A DNA stretch of 39,430 nucleotides from Diphasiastrum complanatum (Eukaryota; Streptophyta; Lycopodiopsida; Lycopodiales; Lycopodiaceae), in assembly GCA_029204225.1 (NCBI GenBank), contig CM055113.1, positions 460,543 to 499,972 of the forward strand, written 5' to 3'. Under the pieces are notes generated by a model. It made no database searches. It was not told the origin of the DNA and saw nothing but the letters and a program-made list of their open reading frames with translations. Each line of letters starts with the position of its first letter. Positions within the stretch are counted from its first letter, which is position 1. A program made the translations under genes and the position numbers. Shown here in pieces: positions 1-10,729 of this stretch.

Positions 1-37
1 TTCTGACCGATTTCATTCTCATCAGTGGTATCAGAGT
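1..37 (+). other. 5' LTR tail and tRNA primer-binding site
   Basis: Bases 1-24 are the end of the 5' LTR, finishing in TCA. After one base, TGGTATCAGAGT (26-37) follows, which is complementary to the 3' end of plant initiator methionine tRNA, the usual primer for plant copia elements. The same LTR end recurs at about 5026-5049. Confidence 0.85.
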
Positions 38-132
38 TTGTCATAGTCTGACATAGCCGCAAAGCTATTAGATCCATTAGGCTAAGCATTCAAGACAAAG
101 AACCATTAATAAGTGAGAACACAATTCACAAC

Positions 133-1110
133 AATGGCTTCAATAAGCAGTATACAATCAAAAATCTGTACAAAGCATGGAAGGTTAAGACCTCACTTAT
201 ACTAAAGGGAGAAGGAGTATTTCCCTGGGTAGATGGCACCGAGGAGATGCCTACAACTACAGGCAAGGAGCTACACGAATGGAGGGAGAAGAATGACAAG
301 GCGGTAGCCATGTTATCATCATCCATCGAAGATAACCTAACTCTTGACCTGGATACACTTTCTAAAGAAAAAGAGATGTGGGATACTTTACTCACAAGAT
401 TTCAGATGAAATCACGTAGTCAGATCATGCTTCTCGAAGATCAGCTGACAAATTTGTAATGGGATGGTAAAGACTTCACTTCCTTCATCAAGAAGATGAA
501 AGATCTGTTCCTTTCATTACATAATTCTGGAATAGAAAATGCAGTATCAGTAGAGAAACAACTTACCTATTTGTTAAGAGCTTTACCAAGATCCTTCCAG
601 ACAACCATAACGCTGGTAGCAAAGAATCCTACTATGACACTCGAAAAGGTAGTTGTCGAGATTCGAGAAGAACTCAAAGCTCGAGAGCGCCTTGATCACA
701 AGGATGCTTCTGACCAAGCTCTCTACAACAACAAAGAAAAGACAAAGAAGCAATTCAAGCCTAAGAGGGAGTCAGATCGAGGGCAGGATCGAGATCAGCA
801 AGCAGAAGGAGCCAGCAAAGGCAAATGGAGGAACAAAGAAAAGCCGAAATAGCAGAGTGGAGACAAGAAGACATGCATGAGATGCAAACGCAAATGACAT
901 ACTGTCAATTCGTGTTGGCTAAATTCAAAAATTGAGTGTATCCACTGTCATAAGGAGGGTCATGCAGCCATGGACTGCTGCCAGAACCCAATAAACAAAC
1001 AAGCTCAAAGCAGACATGACAACAATAATAGTTCGTCCTATGTTGAGGAGCCAGAGAGCTCAAAGATGGGCGAAGAAAGATCGAAACACGGAAATTCGAC
1101 CGCCTACTTT
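133..1110 (+). pseudogene. copia gag relic with two CCHC zinc knuckles
   Basis: This is the nucleocapsid/capsid part of the polyprotein, which packages element RNA. One reading frame runs from about 133 with stops at 457 (TAA), 850 (TAG) and 895 (TGA). It contains a UBN2-like capsid stretch (KEMWDTLLTRFQM, then LLRALPRSFQTT), a Lys/Glu-rich linker, and two CX2CX4HX4C knuckles. The first (874-915) is CMRCKRK*HTVNSC, with one position now a stop. The second (937-978) is CIHCHKEGHAAMDC and is intact. No convincing start codon is visible upstream of the first open stretch. The frame continues directly into the protease. Confidence 0.85.
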
Positions 1111-4100
1111 TGTGCAGACATGTGTGCAGTATCAACCCTTGACACACAAGAGGTAATCCTTGATTTAGGAGCTATATCACACTTCATTACGTCAAGACGG
1201 ATCATGTCTGATTTTTGAAATGCAGATCCATCGAGATTTATCATTCTTGGAGATGGATCAAAGCATCAAGTGAATGGTTTTGGTTGACTATGGCTCAACA
1301 CAAACGATAGAGACAGACGACTTGAAGATGTTTTGTTTGTGCCTACACTACAACTGGACTTGCTACCAGTGGAAAGAATAGCTGATGCAGGGATGCGTGT
1401 AACGTTCTCAGACGAAGCATGCAATATTGTTGATGCAAGCATCAATACATTGATCACTCAAGGTAGAAGAAAAAGCAACATGTATCACTTGAAGGTATGC
1501 CTACTTGCAGATCAAATGCATCAAACCCATGATGATTTGTCAGATATTCTATGGCACAAGAGACTATGCCATATGAATCCAATGACACTATATCAAGCAA
1601 GCCATCATGGAGCAATCACATGGGTGAGCATCTCAAATACAACCAGTTCGATGACCTGTGATGCATGTATGAAGGGTAAGATGTCACGTACTCCTTTTGT
1701 CAAGGACTCCAACGGAACGACAAAGATTCTGGAGCTAGTACATTCAGACATTTGTGGACCTTTCAATGTGATCTCAGTAGGAGGCACAAAATATTATATC
1801 ACCTTTATTGATGATTACAGTAAGTTTGTTAGAGTCTACTTCATTCACAATAAATCATAAGCATTTGACAAATTCACAAAGTATGTGAATTGGACAGAAA
1901 GATGCATAGGAAATAAGGTGAAGCAGATCAAAACAGATTGGGACAAAGAATACATCTCAAACTGATTCACTGATTTCTGTAATGATTGATGAATCATTCA
2001 TAGAAGAACTGCAGCTTATACACCGAAGCACAATGGTGTTGTAGAAAGAAAGAACAGGACTCTAATGGAAGCTGCTAGGTGCATGATGGCCTATTCGATC
2101 CAAGAGTGTTGTGGGCTGAAGTAGTAGCTGCAGCTGCTTACATTCAGAACAAGACAGGAAAATTTGGTGTTCCTCACACAACATCAAACAAATTATGGTG
2201 GAATAGAAAACCCAATCTGACTCATATTTGAATCTTTGGCTGTGCAACATATGCACAAAGCAGAAACAAGGATATCTTGTAGGATATGACAATCATTCGT
2301 CATACTATAGAGTCTATATGCCAGAGACAAACACAGTGAAGACAATCAGAGACGCCAAATTTGATGAGAGCAGAACAATGGCCAATGATGATCCTGTCAA
2401 TTATGAAGTCCTTGGAAGACAATATTATGATCTACCAACTGTGACAGAGGGAGAAGAGGACAAACACTCAGATGAAGATGTTCGAGTTGCACCTCATTCG
2501 TGGACAAATAAGATGAAGAAAGATTCGCAAGCTAGCCTACTGCTACAACACCTATAAACCGAAGTGGTTCTGGACCTAGCAAATCAGATAAAGGGAAGAA
2601 TATTGCAGTACCAGAAGGATCTCCTAGAAGATCAACAAGAGAACGAAGAGTGCCAGCAAGATTGTGCTAGGCAGCACAGCTTCTACGTCAGAAGAGTTTT
2701 GTGAATTTAGTGGAGAACCACAGACATTCGAGGAAGCAATTGAGTGTCCAGAGAAGGACATATGGATCCAAGCCATAAATGAGGAGATGGAATCCACGAG
2801 GAAGAATGAGGTATGGATGTTGTAGCCATTACCAGATAAGCGAAAGACTGTAACATGCAAGTGGGTACACAAGCTGAAATATGGACTGCTTGTAGCGAAG
2901 GGGTTTTCTCAGAGATACGGTATCGACTATGCTGAGACTTTTTCTCCTATCATGAAACATTCGTCCCTATGTCTACTATTTGCATATGCAGCTGCTTATG
3001 ATCTTAGGATTCACATCGTGGATGAGAAGACAACGTTCTTGCATGGTGAGCTAGACGAAGAAGTCTACATGGATCAACCCCCAGACTACATTTCAAGCTC
3101 ACTTCCTACTTATGCATGCAGAATGCACAGAAGTATCTATGGTCTGAAGCAATCAGTGTGACAATGGTATAAGAAGAAAGATCAAGTTCTGAAATCCTTA
3201 GGACTCAAGCCACTAATAGCTTATTTCAATGTTTATGTAAGAATTACAGATGCGAAGATCATCATTGTAGCTGTATATGTGGACGACTCTCTGATATTTT
3301 GCAAAAGTGAAGAGCTTATTGCTGAGGTGAAATATGACATCTCGAAACATTTCGAGATTGCAGACCTGGGAGAAGCCAGATGTTATCTTGGCTTATAGAT
3401 TGATAGGGAATATGAGGGAGGTAAATTGTACTTTCATTAGTCCAGATATACCCAGAAGATCTTAGAAGATTTCGAGATGTTGAATTGCAAAGGAACAAAT
3501 ATTCCAATGCTTGCAGGAACAGTCCTAACGAGTGAGGATTGTTCAAAGACTGAAGAAGAAAGAGAATTGATGCAGCATACACCATACATAAAGCTGTACC
3601 TTGCAAATAACACACATCCTGCCATTGCTTATGCCATGTTCAAGATGAGCCAATTCAATACGAATCCAGGATCGACTCATTGGAAGATTGTGAAACGAAT
3701 CTTGCAATACCTTCAACTAACGAAGGATTCTGGATTGTGTTATTCCCGTGATGCAGGGTTCCAGATGCTTTCCTACAGTGATGCTAGTTGGGCATCTCTC
3801 AAGGACGACTGCAAAAGTGTCTAAGGAGGATGCACCATCACGTCAGGAGCAACAATTCTCTGGGTGAGCAAGAAGCAGACCATTGTGGCTCAGTCATTCT
3901 GCAAAGCATAGTATGTAGCAACATGAATGATGGCCAATGAACCTCTGATTTTGCAGATGGACAGTACATCCACAATACATCTGACAAAAGATCTTGTGTT
4001 TCATTCAAGGACAAAACACATCGCAATCAAATACCACTTGATAAGGGATCTGATCAGGAAGAAGATGTTGTAGACTAATCTCATTGGAACGAAGGAAATG

Positions 4101-4150
4101 ATTGTTGACATTTTCACAAAGGCCTTAAACGAAGGTCTGTTCGAGAAATA
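1111..4150 (+). pseudogene. copia pol relic (protease, integrase, RT, RNase H)
   Basis: The protease has ILDLGAISHF (Asp at 1162), where the usual DSG triplet reads DLG. Then come the pre-integrase motif ILWHKRLCHM and CDACMKGK, and integrase with catalytic residues at 1747 (HSDICGP), 1936 and 2044 (NGVVERKNR). The last two are spaced D-X35-E. RT carries ETFSPIMK, GLKQSV and YVDD at 3276-3287. RNase H shows YSDASWASLKDD and a C-terminal DIFTKAL. Gag to integrase is in one frame. The frame then changes near 2090 and 2220-2250 and again before 2730; RT to RNase H (2730-4150) is a single frame broken only by stops. About 18 residues are missing before LLVAKGFSQ. Two stops fall where a conserved Gln is expected (YLGL*IDRE, YFH*SRY), both TAG. 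It encodes no functional protein. Confidence 0.92.
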
Positions 4151-4187
4151 GAGGAGCAGTCTTGGAGTCATTAAACTATCATGCTTT

Positions 4188-5049
4188 GAGAGGGAGCTAA
4201 AGAAAACAAAACATTTCTATTACCAAAGCTTTGCTAGCTTTCAACTCTCAATTTGACGAAAAGACACGAAGCGGAAATGTTCGCGACACAAAATCCTTCG
4301 TGCTCCAAAGAAAACAAGAAGATCAACCAAGTACCATGAAGTACAAATTCTTGATTAGATATGGTGACATCAGCAGAAGAACTTCAGGACGTGGCTAATC
4401 CACCACTCTTGTAATCCATAATTAGTTATAGATGTTGAATCTGTCTTATCAGGGATGTTACTCGAAGCGACACAAAAGTGCACGAAATATATACCTTTGC
4501 TTAATGCATAAGATATATACAGATAGACGAAAAATACAGAATACATATCCACCTGTGTGCGAGACAATTTTGTAAGAGGATCAACAGATCCAAGGAGTCC
4601 GCTAGCAAGCGAGACACTATTCGTGGGAGAACATTATTTTTTCTCACGCCAATGCGCTGTGTGGGTCTGTCACACATTGCTCGAAATCAAGGGGATCAAT
4701 AGATGATATTGTAGCTATTATGCACATATTATTCTGTATTTTGTTTGATCTTGGATGAATTGTTATCTGCTATTATTCGTGTATATCATTTACTTGTTTA
4801 ATCAATTCCACACACTGGTTCAAAGGCTTGTTGAATTATGTATTAATCTATAACGTAGATCAGCAGTGTTTGGCTACATTCTGGAGGATTGTAGGAATGA
4901 TATAGCAGGCAGCAGCCAACAATCATATCCGAACTCCACACGAACTGATTTTGTTCGAGTCGTTTTATTTCCTTTCAGGAGAGTTTTGCGATTGTTCTAC
5001 GAATTGTTCGAGAGACTCCCATCAGTTCTGACCGATTTCATTCTTGTCA
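4188..5049 (+). repeat. Polypurine tract and 3' LTR of the first copia element
   Basis: The polypurine tract GAGAGGGAG ends at 4196, and the LTR follows from about 4197 to 5049 (about 853 bp). The 3' boundary is set by identity with bases 1-24. The 5' boundary is inferred from the polypurine tract; the expected TG start has decayed. There is no coding sequence inside. Confidence 0.75.
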
Positions 5050-5329
5050 CAATCTACAAAATCAGTGGTTTGGTGAGGCATGACGAATGTGACTCACATC
5101 ATTTTTTTTTTGGGATGATTCAATGATCTTACTAATGCATATGTCATTGTTGTTTACTTTTCTTATGAAGATACATTTCATCTAAGGAGATAGCATTGGC
5201 ATCCATTGAGGCGGCAAGACATCGAGACAATGCGTTTGATCGAGAAGAGCTTTCCCACATCCATTCTCACCATTCAAATGCATCTCGTTGTTCATTTGGT
5301 AGATGAGGCGGCCATTGCAGATACATCAT

Positions 5330-5428
5330 GTAATTGCGTCAATTGTCTATTCTAAGTCCATCCTAGACTATTGCTATTGTGGTAATTACAATGTCCTTTC
5401 CTAACATTGATCCATATATGTTATTCAG
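5330..5428 (+). other. Intron 1 of the CACTA relic
   Basis: This is a GT...CAG interval of 99 bp. Removing it joins DEAAIADTS to YTVHSRWMF in one frame and restores DUF4218 collinearity. It is inferred from the reading-frame match only. Confidence 0.6.
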
Positions 5429-5932
5429 ACACTGTCCATAGCCGTTGGATGTTTTCTTTGGAACGATTCATGAAAACATTGAAAGGCTTTGTATGACAAA
5501 GACCAAGGCTTGAGGGTAGCATGGCGGAAGGATGGCTAGTGCAAGAGTCCATGGTTTATATCACGGAGATCCTTGCTCAAAGCGATCCTTCTATTCCTCG
5601 TCTTTGGGATAAGAAGGATGATGAGCATGTTGTTGGGGAGGTTCCTCAAGGAAAAGGAGTGATCATGAGAATGAATGAGTCCTTTAGGGAGAAGGTAAAT
5701 AAGTTTTGCATTCTCAATAGAGAAGAATTGCAAAAGTGAATTTCGCTACACGAAGAGGCCGAGGCTCATAGACAAACTACATAAAAGACAACCATATCCA
5801 CCTAACCTCACCCTTCTACCCAAGGACATGACGCTTGATTGGCTATGTGATGCCCTTAGAGAAGTCTCAACAAACAACCAGGAAGTAACAGAGAGAGAGT
5901 AGGAATTTGCAAGGGGGTGCGATTCACACATT

Positions 5933-6036
5933 GTAAGCTATGATGATCATCATTCACATGTTAATTAAACCATTTGTGCGTGCAATTTTATACATGTTTA
6001 TTTTTTTCCTAACACATTTTGTTCTATTTCGTTCAG
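5933..6036 (+). other. Intron 2 of the CACTA relic
   Basis: This is GTAAGC...TTCAG, 104 bp. Removing it joins GCDSHI to YKRYNAL*MHGRHF. That matches the DUF4218-DUF4216 linker seen in the family (a Y..Y..NG..F.T pattern). Confidence 0.65.
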
Positions 6037-6738
6037 TACAAAAGATACAATGCATTGTGAATGCATGGACGACACTTTTGTACAGAGTGCATTGACAAAA
6101 ATAGAAACACATACGATTGTGGAGTGATGGCAAATTTTACCCAAGAGTGCAAGCAAGCACAACGGACACCGATTTACTCTCTTCTCAATTTGATTATTGA
6201 AGGACAATCAATGACATCCTCAAAGTTGGATTTAGGCAATTTAGCTTTTTCATATTTGACGTCAAATGGTTCAAAGCTATTTGCAATGGTCCCAATGTAA
6301 CTGTCAAGAAAGATGAGAGTGGTTATTTTTCCGTTAACTCTGCCAACAAAGCGATTCATTTTCGATTTTTTGTATAGTATAAAAAATGTATATTGTGTGT
6401 ATACCCAAGCAACTGTACATAGCTATGGATACTAATTACGAGTCAACGTTTATGGTAGCATCGATCAATTGCAGGTGTTCTTTCACCCCGATCGTTCACA
6501 TTCCAGATGGTGGTACGTGATTCAAGTCGCTCCTCGAAGTAAAAGAATTTTTGATGATAAAGATGTCGTGGAGGACATGGCACTGCCAACTGATGCACCT
6601 CATGAACAAGATCATGATGACGGATTCGATGACACATTTTCGGATGAGGATCATGTGCAAGCTTCACAAGCTGATGATGATGTTGAGCGTGATGCATCAT
6701 CATCCGATGGATCGACAACACATGACACACCTTTTTGA

Positions 6739-7413
6739 TCTCACTCATTGTCACCATCGCCGTTAGCTTTTGAAGGTCAGCTTATTAGTAACGAAGTTGT
6801 AGGAGATGTTTGGGTAGAATTAGAGATAGAATCATTTGGTTGGCGGATTTGTCGCACGATAATGCAGCAAATGATAACAATGAACCACCAAATGGATAAG
6901 TGAGACAGTACGATGTATTTCAATTCATTATAATATTAATCATATTGCTCATAGATGTGATTACACTTTATTAACTGACTAGTTGACATCAAACAAGAAG
7001 TCGATGCATGTAAGTACACAATTTGTAGTCATCATTTTTTTGTGATACATAAATTTATTTATTCACTTGTGCATATGGCAACCAATGTTGATAGAAAATC
7101 GACTTCAATGTGTTGATAGGTAACAAATTCCAAAAGTGAGATCCATTTACACTCTGTAATATGTCATGGGTTATACCGAGGGGCCTTTTTCTCATCAGTC
7201 ACGGTATTATCCTCGGTTAGCAAAGTGTCCTGGAATGTCTCTTGGCCACCTTGACCCTCTCTATACCTCTTTATATCCCTCTCTATATGCCTCTTTATAA
7301 CCCTCTCTATAAATGTTCGAAAAAACAAGTTAAAATTTGAGAGAAAGCTGGATTGATTTCTACCATAGAGTCGACGAAAAACTTCACAACTCCAATCCCT
7401 TCGATCTTCGTAA
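6739..7413. other. Non-coding stretch after the CACTA relic
   Basis: No supported gene. It is AT-rich with short degenerate CTCTCTATA/CTCTTTATA repeats at about 7255-7310. It could hold the 3' untranslated end of the CACTA element, but I could not find a convincing ...TAGTG terminus. Confidence 0.5.
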
Positions 7414-7430
7414 GCCTTGCTCTGATACCA
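7414..7430 (-). other. Minus-strand tRNA-Met primer-binding site of a lost LTR element
   Basis: The minus strand reads TGGTATCAGAGCAAGGC, the classic plant copia/gypsy primer site. No matching pol sequence is recognisable at lower coordinates and no clear LTR boundary at higher ones. This is probably a fragment of a minus-strand LTR element. Confidence 0.55.
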
Positions 7431-9282
7431 CTATAAGGAGAAGCACCTCCAAGATCCTAGTTAATACAAAGAAATGACAGTGGAGCCAAAGCACCCACCC
7501 ATGTAGATGCTACTATGAATCTCCAATAGCATCTCCCTCGTCCCAGAGAATGGGATGTAGGTGTAAAGAGAGGAACTTGGCAATGAATTCACATAACTAG
7601 AATTGGAGTAGTGTTGGGAAACTGGTCGACAACTCGGACCTGGTCAAACCATCGGATCGAGATGAACCTACTGTTGCATGAAGGCAGAGTATCTAAGATG
7701 CAGGATCTTGAAGGTCAATTTTTTTTAAAAAATAACTTAAAAAAAAACGTAGAAAATTGGAGAAAAACTCAAGGAGGTTTCCCGAACACTGTTGTAGGTG
7801 GTGTTTTTCTGAGGTGAAGACTTGATTGAATGGTCGACATTCTAGAAAGTTTTCATTTCATAACCTCTTTTTATATTGCAAGTTGCAAGAAAACTATTTA
7901 ACTCGTCCTATTCAATTCAAGCTTTAACAATAAAAACAAAAAGTGGCCAGCACAATGTAAAGAACAACGTTAAAATACTTTCATAATCAGTTTCTATGTT
8001 CGAAAACTACCATAAATTTTTTTATTTCTAAACAACTATTTGTTAACTAGATCTTGTTGTTTTCTACACCCTAATTTTTTTTTAACTGTCTTTTTTGACC
8101 CGTAAATTGTATTCCTAGTGACAAGAAGTGGTAGAGAATCTGAAGTCGATACTTGTATGATTGCGGCCCTCACATACTTCACTTTAAGATTGTGATCAAC
8201 ATGTGGCCTTGCAAACATCCAAACAAGCAATTACTCATTCTATTCCAAGTGATAGGAAGTGATAAAAGAGTCAAAAAGAAAAAAGCGAGCTTGTGAGATT
8301 GAAAGTATATCAATTAAATTTACTATAAAATTTGAAATCCATATTTTAAACCCAATCAACCAACCATGATGTCATCATGGTCCATTGAAACATAAAAGAA
8401 AATTTAAAGTAAAAAGTGCTCTCAACCATGGTGTCATTGTGACATCATGGTTTATTGAAACATAAATAGAAAATCAAAAGTAAGTGCTATGGGCTAGTGA
8501 AGGATGCTGGCCAGGTAAGGATTGCCGAGGGAATCTTCACACTAGGGTAAGTGGCACATTGATTATGAAACCTCTTTGGGATTTCATTCCAATTTCTTGT
8601 ATTTTTTTTCAAAGTTCTTGGTTTTTGGAAACTTTTGCCTTGTACATCCTGCATTTGAAATTTTTGTTAGCAAAATATTAAAAATCTATAATGATAAATT
8701 ATTTTAAAAACTTAATAAACATAAGTGACCTACGGTTTATAAGGATCTACCTAAAGTACTACACACGTTTATTTCATATCATAATGACAACCAAAAAATT
8801 TCTTCCATATGATAATGACAGCCAAACAATTTCTTGCATTTTGAAAAACAAGTCCTGTTTGTAAAAGTCAAGTTCCTCTCAAGTTTTCTACAAAATCGAA
8901 GTATGGAGAAAGAAGCCCATTTCATTCCTATAGTTTGCCAGGTTTCCCCAACACTGGTACAGGGCATCGGCATCCTGTCCGAAGGGAATCCTAGTGCTAT
9001 ACGGAGTTCAGATTGCGCAGAACCTTGCTGGGGGGTATTAGCTAAAGCTGTTTACTTCAGGTCTTTACTTTCATGCATTAACAGATTGGTTTTTCATATA
9101 CTTTCATGCATTAACAGATCATTGGTTTTTCATATACATTTGCTAGTTATCCACAGTTCATACACCCAGTTTTCACAGAGCTCAGAAACAATGTCCCAAC
9201 TGCGAATTAGCCTGTTTACCTGAAGCTGCTAGCACATGCTTACGCTTATGTCTGATTGCATAGCTTCAAAATTTCGTCAACC
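7431..9282. other. Intergenic stretch with small repeats, upstream of the BAHD gene
   Basis: No gene is supported; the short open frames have no recognisable content. It contains an imperfect duplication at about 8355-8475 sharing acatcatggt.tattgaaac, with a perfect palindrome CCATGATG-T-CATCATGG at 8364-8380, and the tandem duplication listed at 9067. The last few hundred bases presumably hold the promoter and 5' UTR of the BAHD gene. Confidence 0.5.
9067..9137. repeat. Two-copy tandem repeat of about 34-37 bp
   Basis: Two adjacent copies of ctttcatgcattaacag followed by attggtttttcatata. The second copy has a three-base insertion (atc). It lies about 180-250 bp upstream of the BAHD start codon. 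Confidence 0.8.
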
Positions 9283-9300
9283 TTTTCTTGCGCAAGAAAA
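9283..9300. promoter_or_regulatory. Perfect 18 bp palindrome just upstream of the BAHD start codon
   Basis: TTTTCTTGCGCAAGAAAA equals its own reverse complement and ends 13 bases before the ATG at 9314. It could be a site for a dimeric DNA-binding protein or a 5' UTR hairpin. The function is inferred from position only; I do not recognise it as a known plant element. Confidence 0.35.
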
Positions 9301-9313
9301 ATCTAGGATATAA

Positions 9314-10729
9314 ATGAAGATGGCATTAAGAAAAAGGGTGGTTGTTAAGAAGGTATCCACAATCTTTCCGTCACGGAAGAAGCTCCCTGGTGTGTATTCA
9401 CTTTCCAACTTTGATCTTGTTAATGCCACCATTCCCACATACATGCAACTCGTTTACTACTTCAATGCTGCCACAAATGCGAATAATGTAGCGGAACTCA
9501 TGCAAAGCTTGAGAGAGGCACTGACAGAGACTTTGGAAATATTCCCTGTTCTAGGGGGCCGACTGAGGAATACAGATGGAGGTCGACTTGAAGTGGTGTT
9601 GAATGTTGGTGGAGGGATACCTTTTTATGAAGCGACTGCTGCAGCGAAGTTAGATGAGTGGCCAGATCTACGCGACTGCTCTATAGAAACTGAGCTTAAT
9701 CCAGAAAACGTCATAATCGGAGATTTTAACTATGCACCTCTAGCCCGTTTTCAAGCTACAGTTTTTAGATGCGGTGGAGTGGCACTGGGTTTAAGCGGCT
9801 GCCATGGGGTTATTGACGGGAAATCCGCTACTGAGTTCATGAAAGCGTGGGGAGAGATCCACATGCGTGAACATGTTTCCCTTCAGCCATATCTAGATCG
9901 GTCCGTACTATCTGCACGGGAGCCACCAGTTGTGACGATCCCCATCCCCGGTGATATTGCGTCCCTGCATATTTCTGGAGAATCCATCGATCATATTCCC
10001 TGTGTTCCCTCAGAGACAGAAGGAACTTGTTCAGAAATTTTCTGTTTTCAAGAACATAACATCGATGAGCTGGTGCGTGAGATAGAGCAAGGCCCTTACA
10101 AATATGGCCGAGCTACAGCGTTTGAAGCGTTGTCTGCTCTAGTGTGGCTTTGTGTGACAAAGGCCAGAAAACTAGAGAGCAACTGTGAGACCAAATACAT
10201 TTTCCCCGTCAGTGTTCGACGTGGTCGATGGCAACCTCTGCTTCCTGAAGGCTACTTTGGAAATGCAGTGATCAACTCCAGTGCAGTATCTACATCCGGT
10301 GAGCTGGTGAGGCAGCATATATCCTACGCAGCTCGTATGATCCATGACAGCGTGAGGCTAGTTGATGCTGAATTTCTCCGATCGATGGTGGACTTGCTAG
10401 AACTTGAACTCCGGGAGGGACGACTAGTGGGTGAGCCTAATATCGATCCCTTCAATGGAAGGGATGTGATTGTTACCACTCTCGTGAACTTTCCCACTTA
10501 CGATCTGAATTTTGGGTGGGGCCGTCCGTTGCATTTCTCTTTCTCTATGCCAAGTGATAGCGAGGGGCTGGTTTACATCTTGTCTGCTCCTCAGGGTGGA
10601 AGAAGCCGCCATGTTGCTGTATCGGTGAGAAAGGAGCATATGACTAGGCTGCTGAAGGATGAACTCTTTGTGCACTTTCTGTCAGAACTGAAGACTAGTG
10701 ATGATCGCCTCCTGAGGGCAAAAATGTAA
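9314..10729 (+). CDS. BAHD-family acyl-CoA-dependent acyltransferase
   Basis: A 471-residue uninterrupted frame, typical in length for BAHD enzymes, which transfer an acyl group from acyl-CoA to an alcohol or amine in the cytosol. The catalytic HxxxD is HGVID at residues 164-168 (CHGVIDGKSATEFMKAWGEI). The structural DFGWG motif is present as NFGWG at 399-403. Other family hallmarks are LSNFDLVN at 30-37, FPVLGGRL at 77-84, YLDRSVL at 193-199 and YFGNAV, the equivalent of the family's Y-F-GN segment. ATG 9314 is chosen because it opens the family's conserved N-terminus; ATG 9320 (residue 3) is an equally good alternative. No intron is visible and codon use is less AT-biased than the surroundings. 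The substrate cannot be told: the motif context suits hydroxycinnamoyl/feruloyl-type BAHDs, but this is inference. It is flanked by transposon relics and is the only intact gene here. Confidence 0.95.
   Translation: MKMALRKRVVVKKVSTIFPSRKKLPGVYSLSNFDLVNATIPTYMQLVYYFNAATNANNVAELMQSLREALTETLEIFPVLGGRLRNTDGGRLEVVLNVGGGIPFYEATAAAKLDEWPDLRDCSIETELNPENVIIGDFNYAPLARFQATVFRCGGVALGLSGCHGVIDGKSATEFMKAWGEIHMREHVSLQPYLDRSVLSAREPPVVTIPIPGDIASLHISGESIDHIPCVPSETEGTCSEIFCFQEHNIDELVREIEQGPYKYGRATAFEALSALVWLCVTKARKLESNCETKYIFPVSVRRGRWQPLLPEGYFGNAVINSSAVSTSGELVRQHISYAARMIHDSVRLVDAEFLRSMVDLLELELREGRLVGEPNIDPFNGRDVIVTTLVNFPTYDLNFGWGRPLHFSFSMPSDSEGLVYILSAPQGGRSRHVAVSVRKEHMTRLLKDELFVHFLSELKTSDDRLLRAKM

Larger units (their letters stand above)
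1..5049 (+). mobile_element. Ty1/copia LTR retrotransposon, degenerate, 5' LTR truncated by the window edge
   Basis: The order is LTR tail, primer-binding site, gag with two zinc knuckles, aspartic protease, integrase, reverse transcriptase, RNase H, polypurine tract and 3' LTR. Integrase before RT defines the Ty1/copia superfamily. The first 24 bases match the last ~24 bases of the 3' LTR (both begin ttctgaccgatttcattct), so the internal region starts just inside the window. The coding part has about seventeen in-frame stops and at least three frame changes, so the element is dead. The target-site duplication cannot be checked because the 5' flank is outside the window. Confidence 0.93.
5240..6738 (+). 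pseudogene. CACTA (En/Spm) transposase-associated relic, DUF4218 and DUF4216
   Basis: DUF4218 is recognisable as KSFPTSILTIQMHLVVHLV, then after an intron VHSRWMFSLERFMKTLKGFV, a TGA, and RLEGSMAEGWLVQES. These match the family pattern HLV-EE...RWMYPFERYM..LK...GS.AEGYLAEE. DUF4216 follows as HGRHFCTECIDKNRNTYDCGVM, IFDVKWFKAI, GYFSVN, FMVAS and DQLQVFFHPDRSHSRWWYVI. The last piece corresponds to the family's FILASQ..QVFY motif. An acidic Asp/Ser-rich tail ends at 6736-6738. Frameshifts lie near 6215 and 6460, with stops near 5491 and 5737. The catalytic transposase domain that normally lies upstream is absent; the copia LTR ends at 5049. Such genes occur in plant CACTA elements. Confidence 0.83.

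Noticed and set aside
126-395. 89-codon minus-strand open frame
   Set aside because: Lies opposite the copia gag frame, which has recognisable content; it is a shadow.
6443-6757. His-rich minus-strand open frame of 104 codons
   Set aside because: Antisense shadow of the Asp/Ser-rich DUF4216 tail; GAT repeats read as ATC/CAT on the other strand.
7602-7608. TAGTG as the 3' end of the CACTA relic
   Set aside because: No matching inverted CACTA end or subterminal repeats; a five-base match is expected by chance.
9308-9314. TATAAA just before the BAHD ATG as a TATA box
   Set aside because: It overlaps the start codon, so transcription would begin inside the coding sequence; chance AT-rich sequence is simpler.
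10424-10675. 83-codon minus-strand frame within the BAHD gene
   Set aside because: Antisense shadow of a well supported coding sequence.
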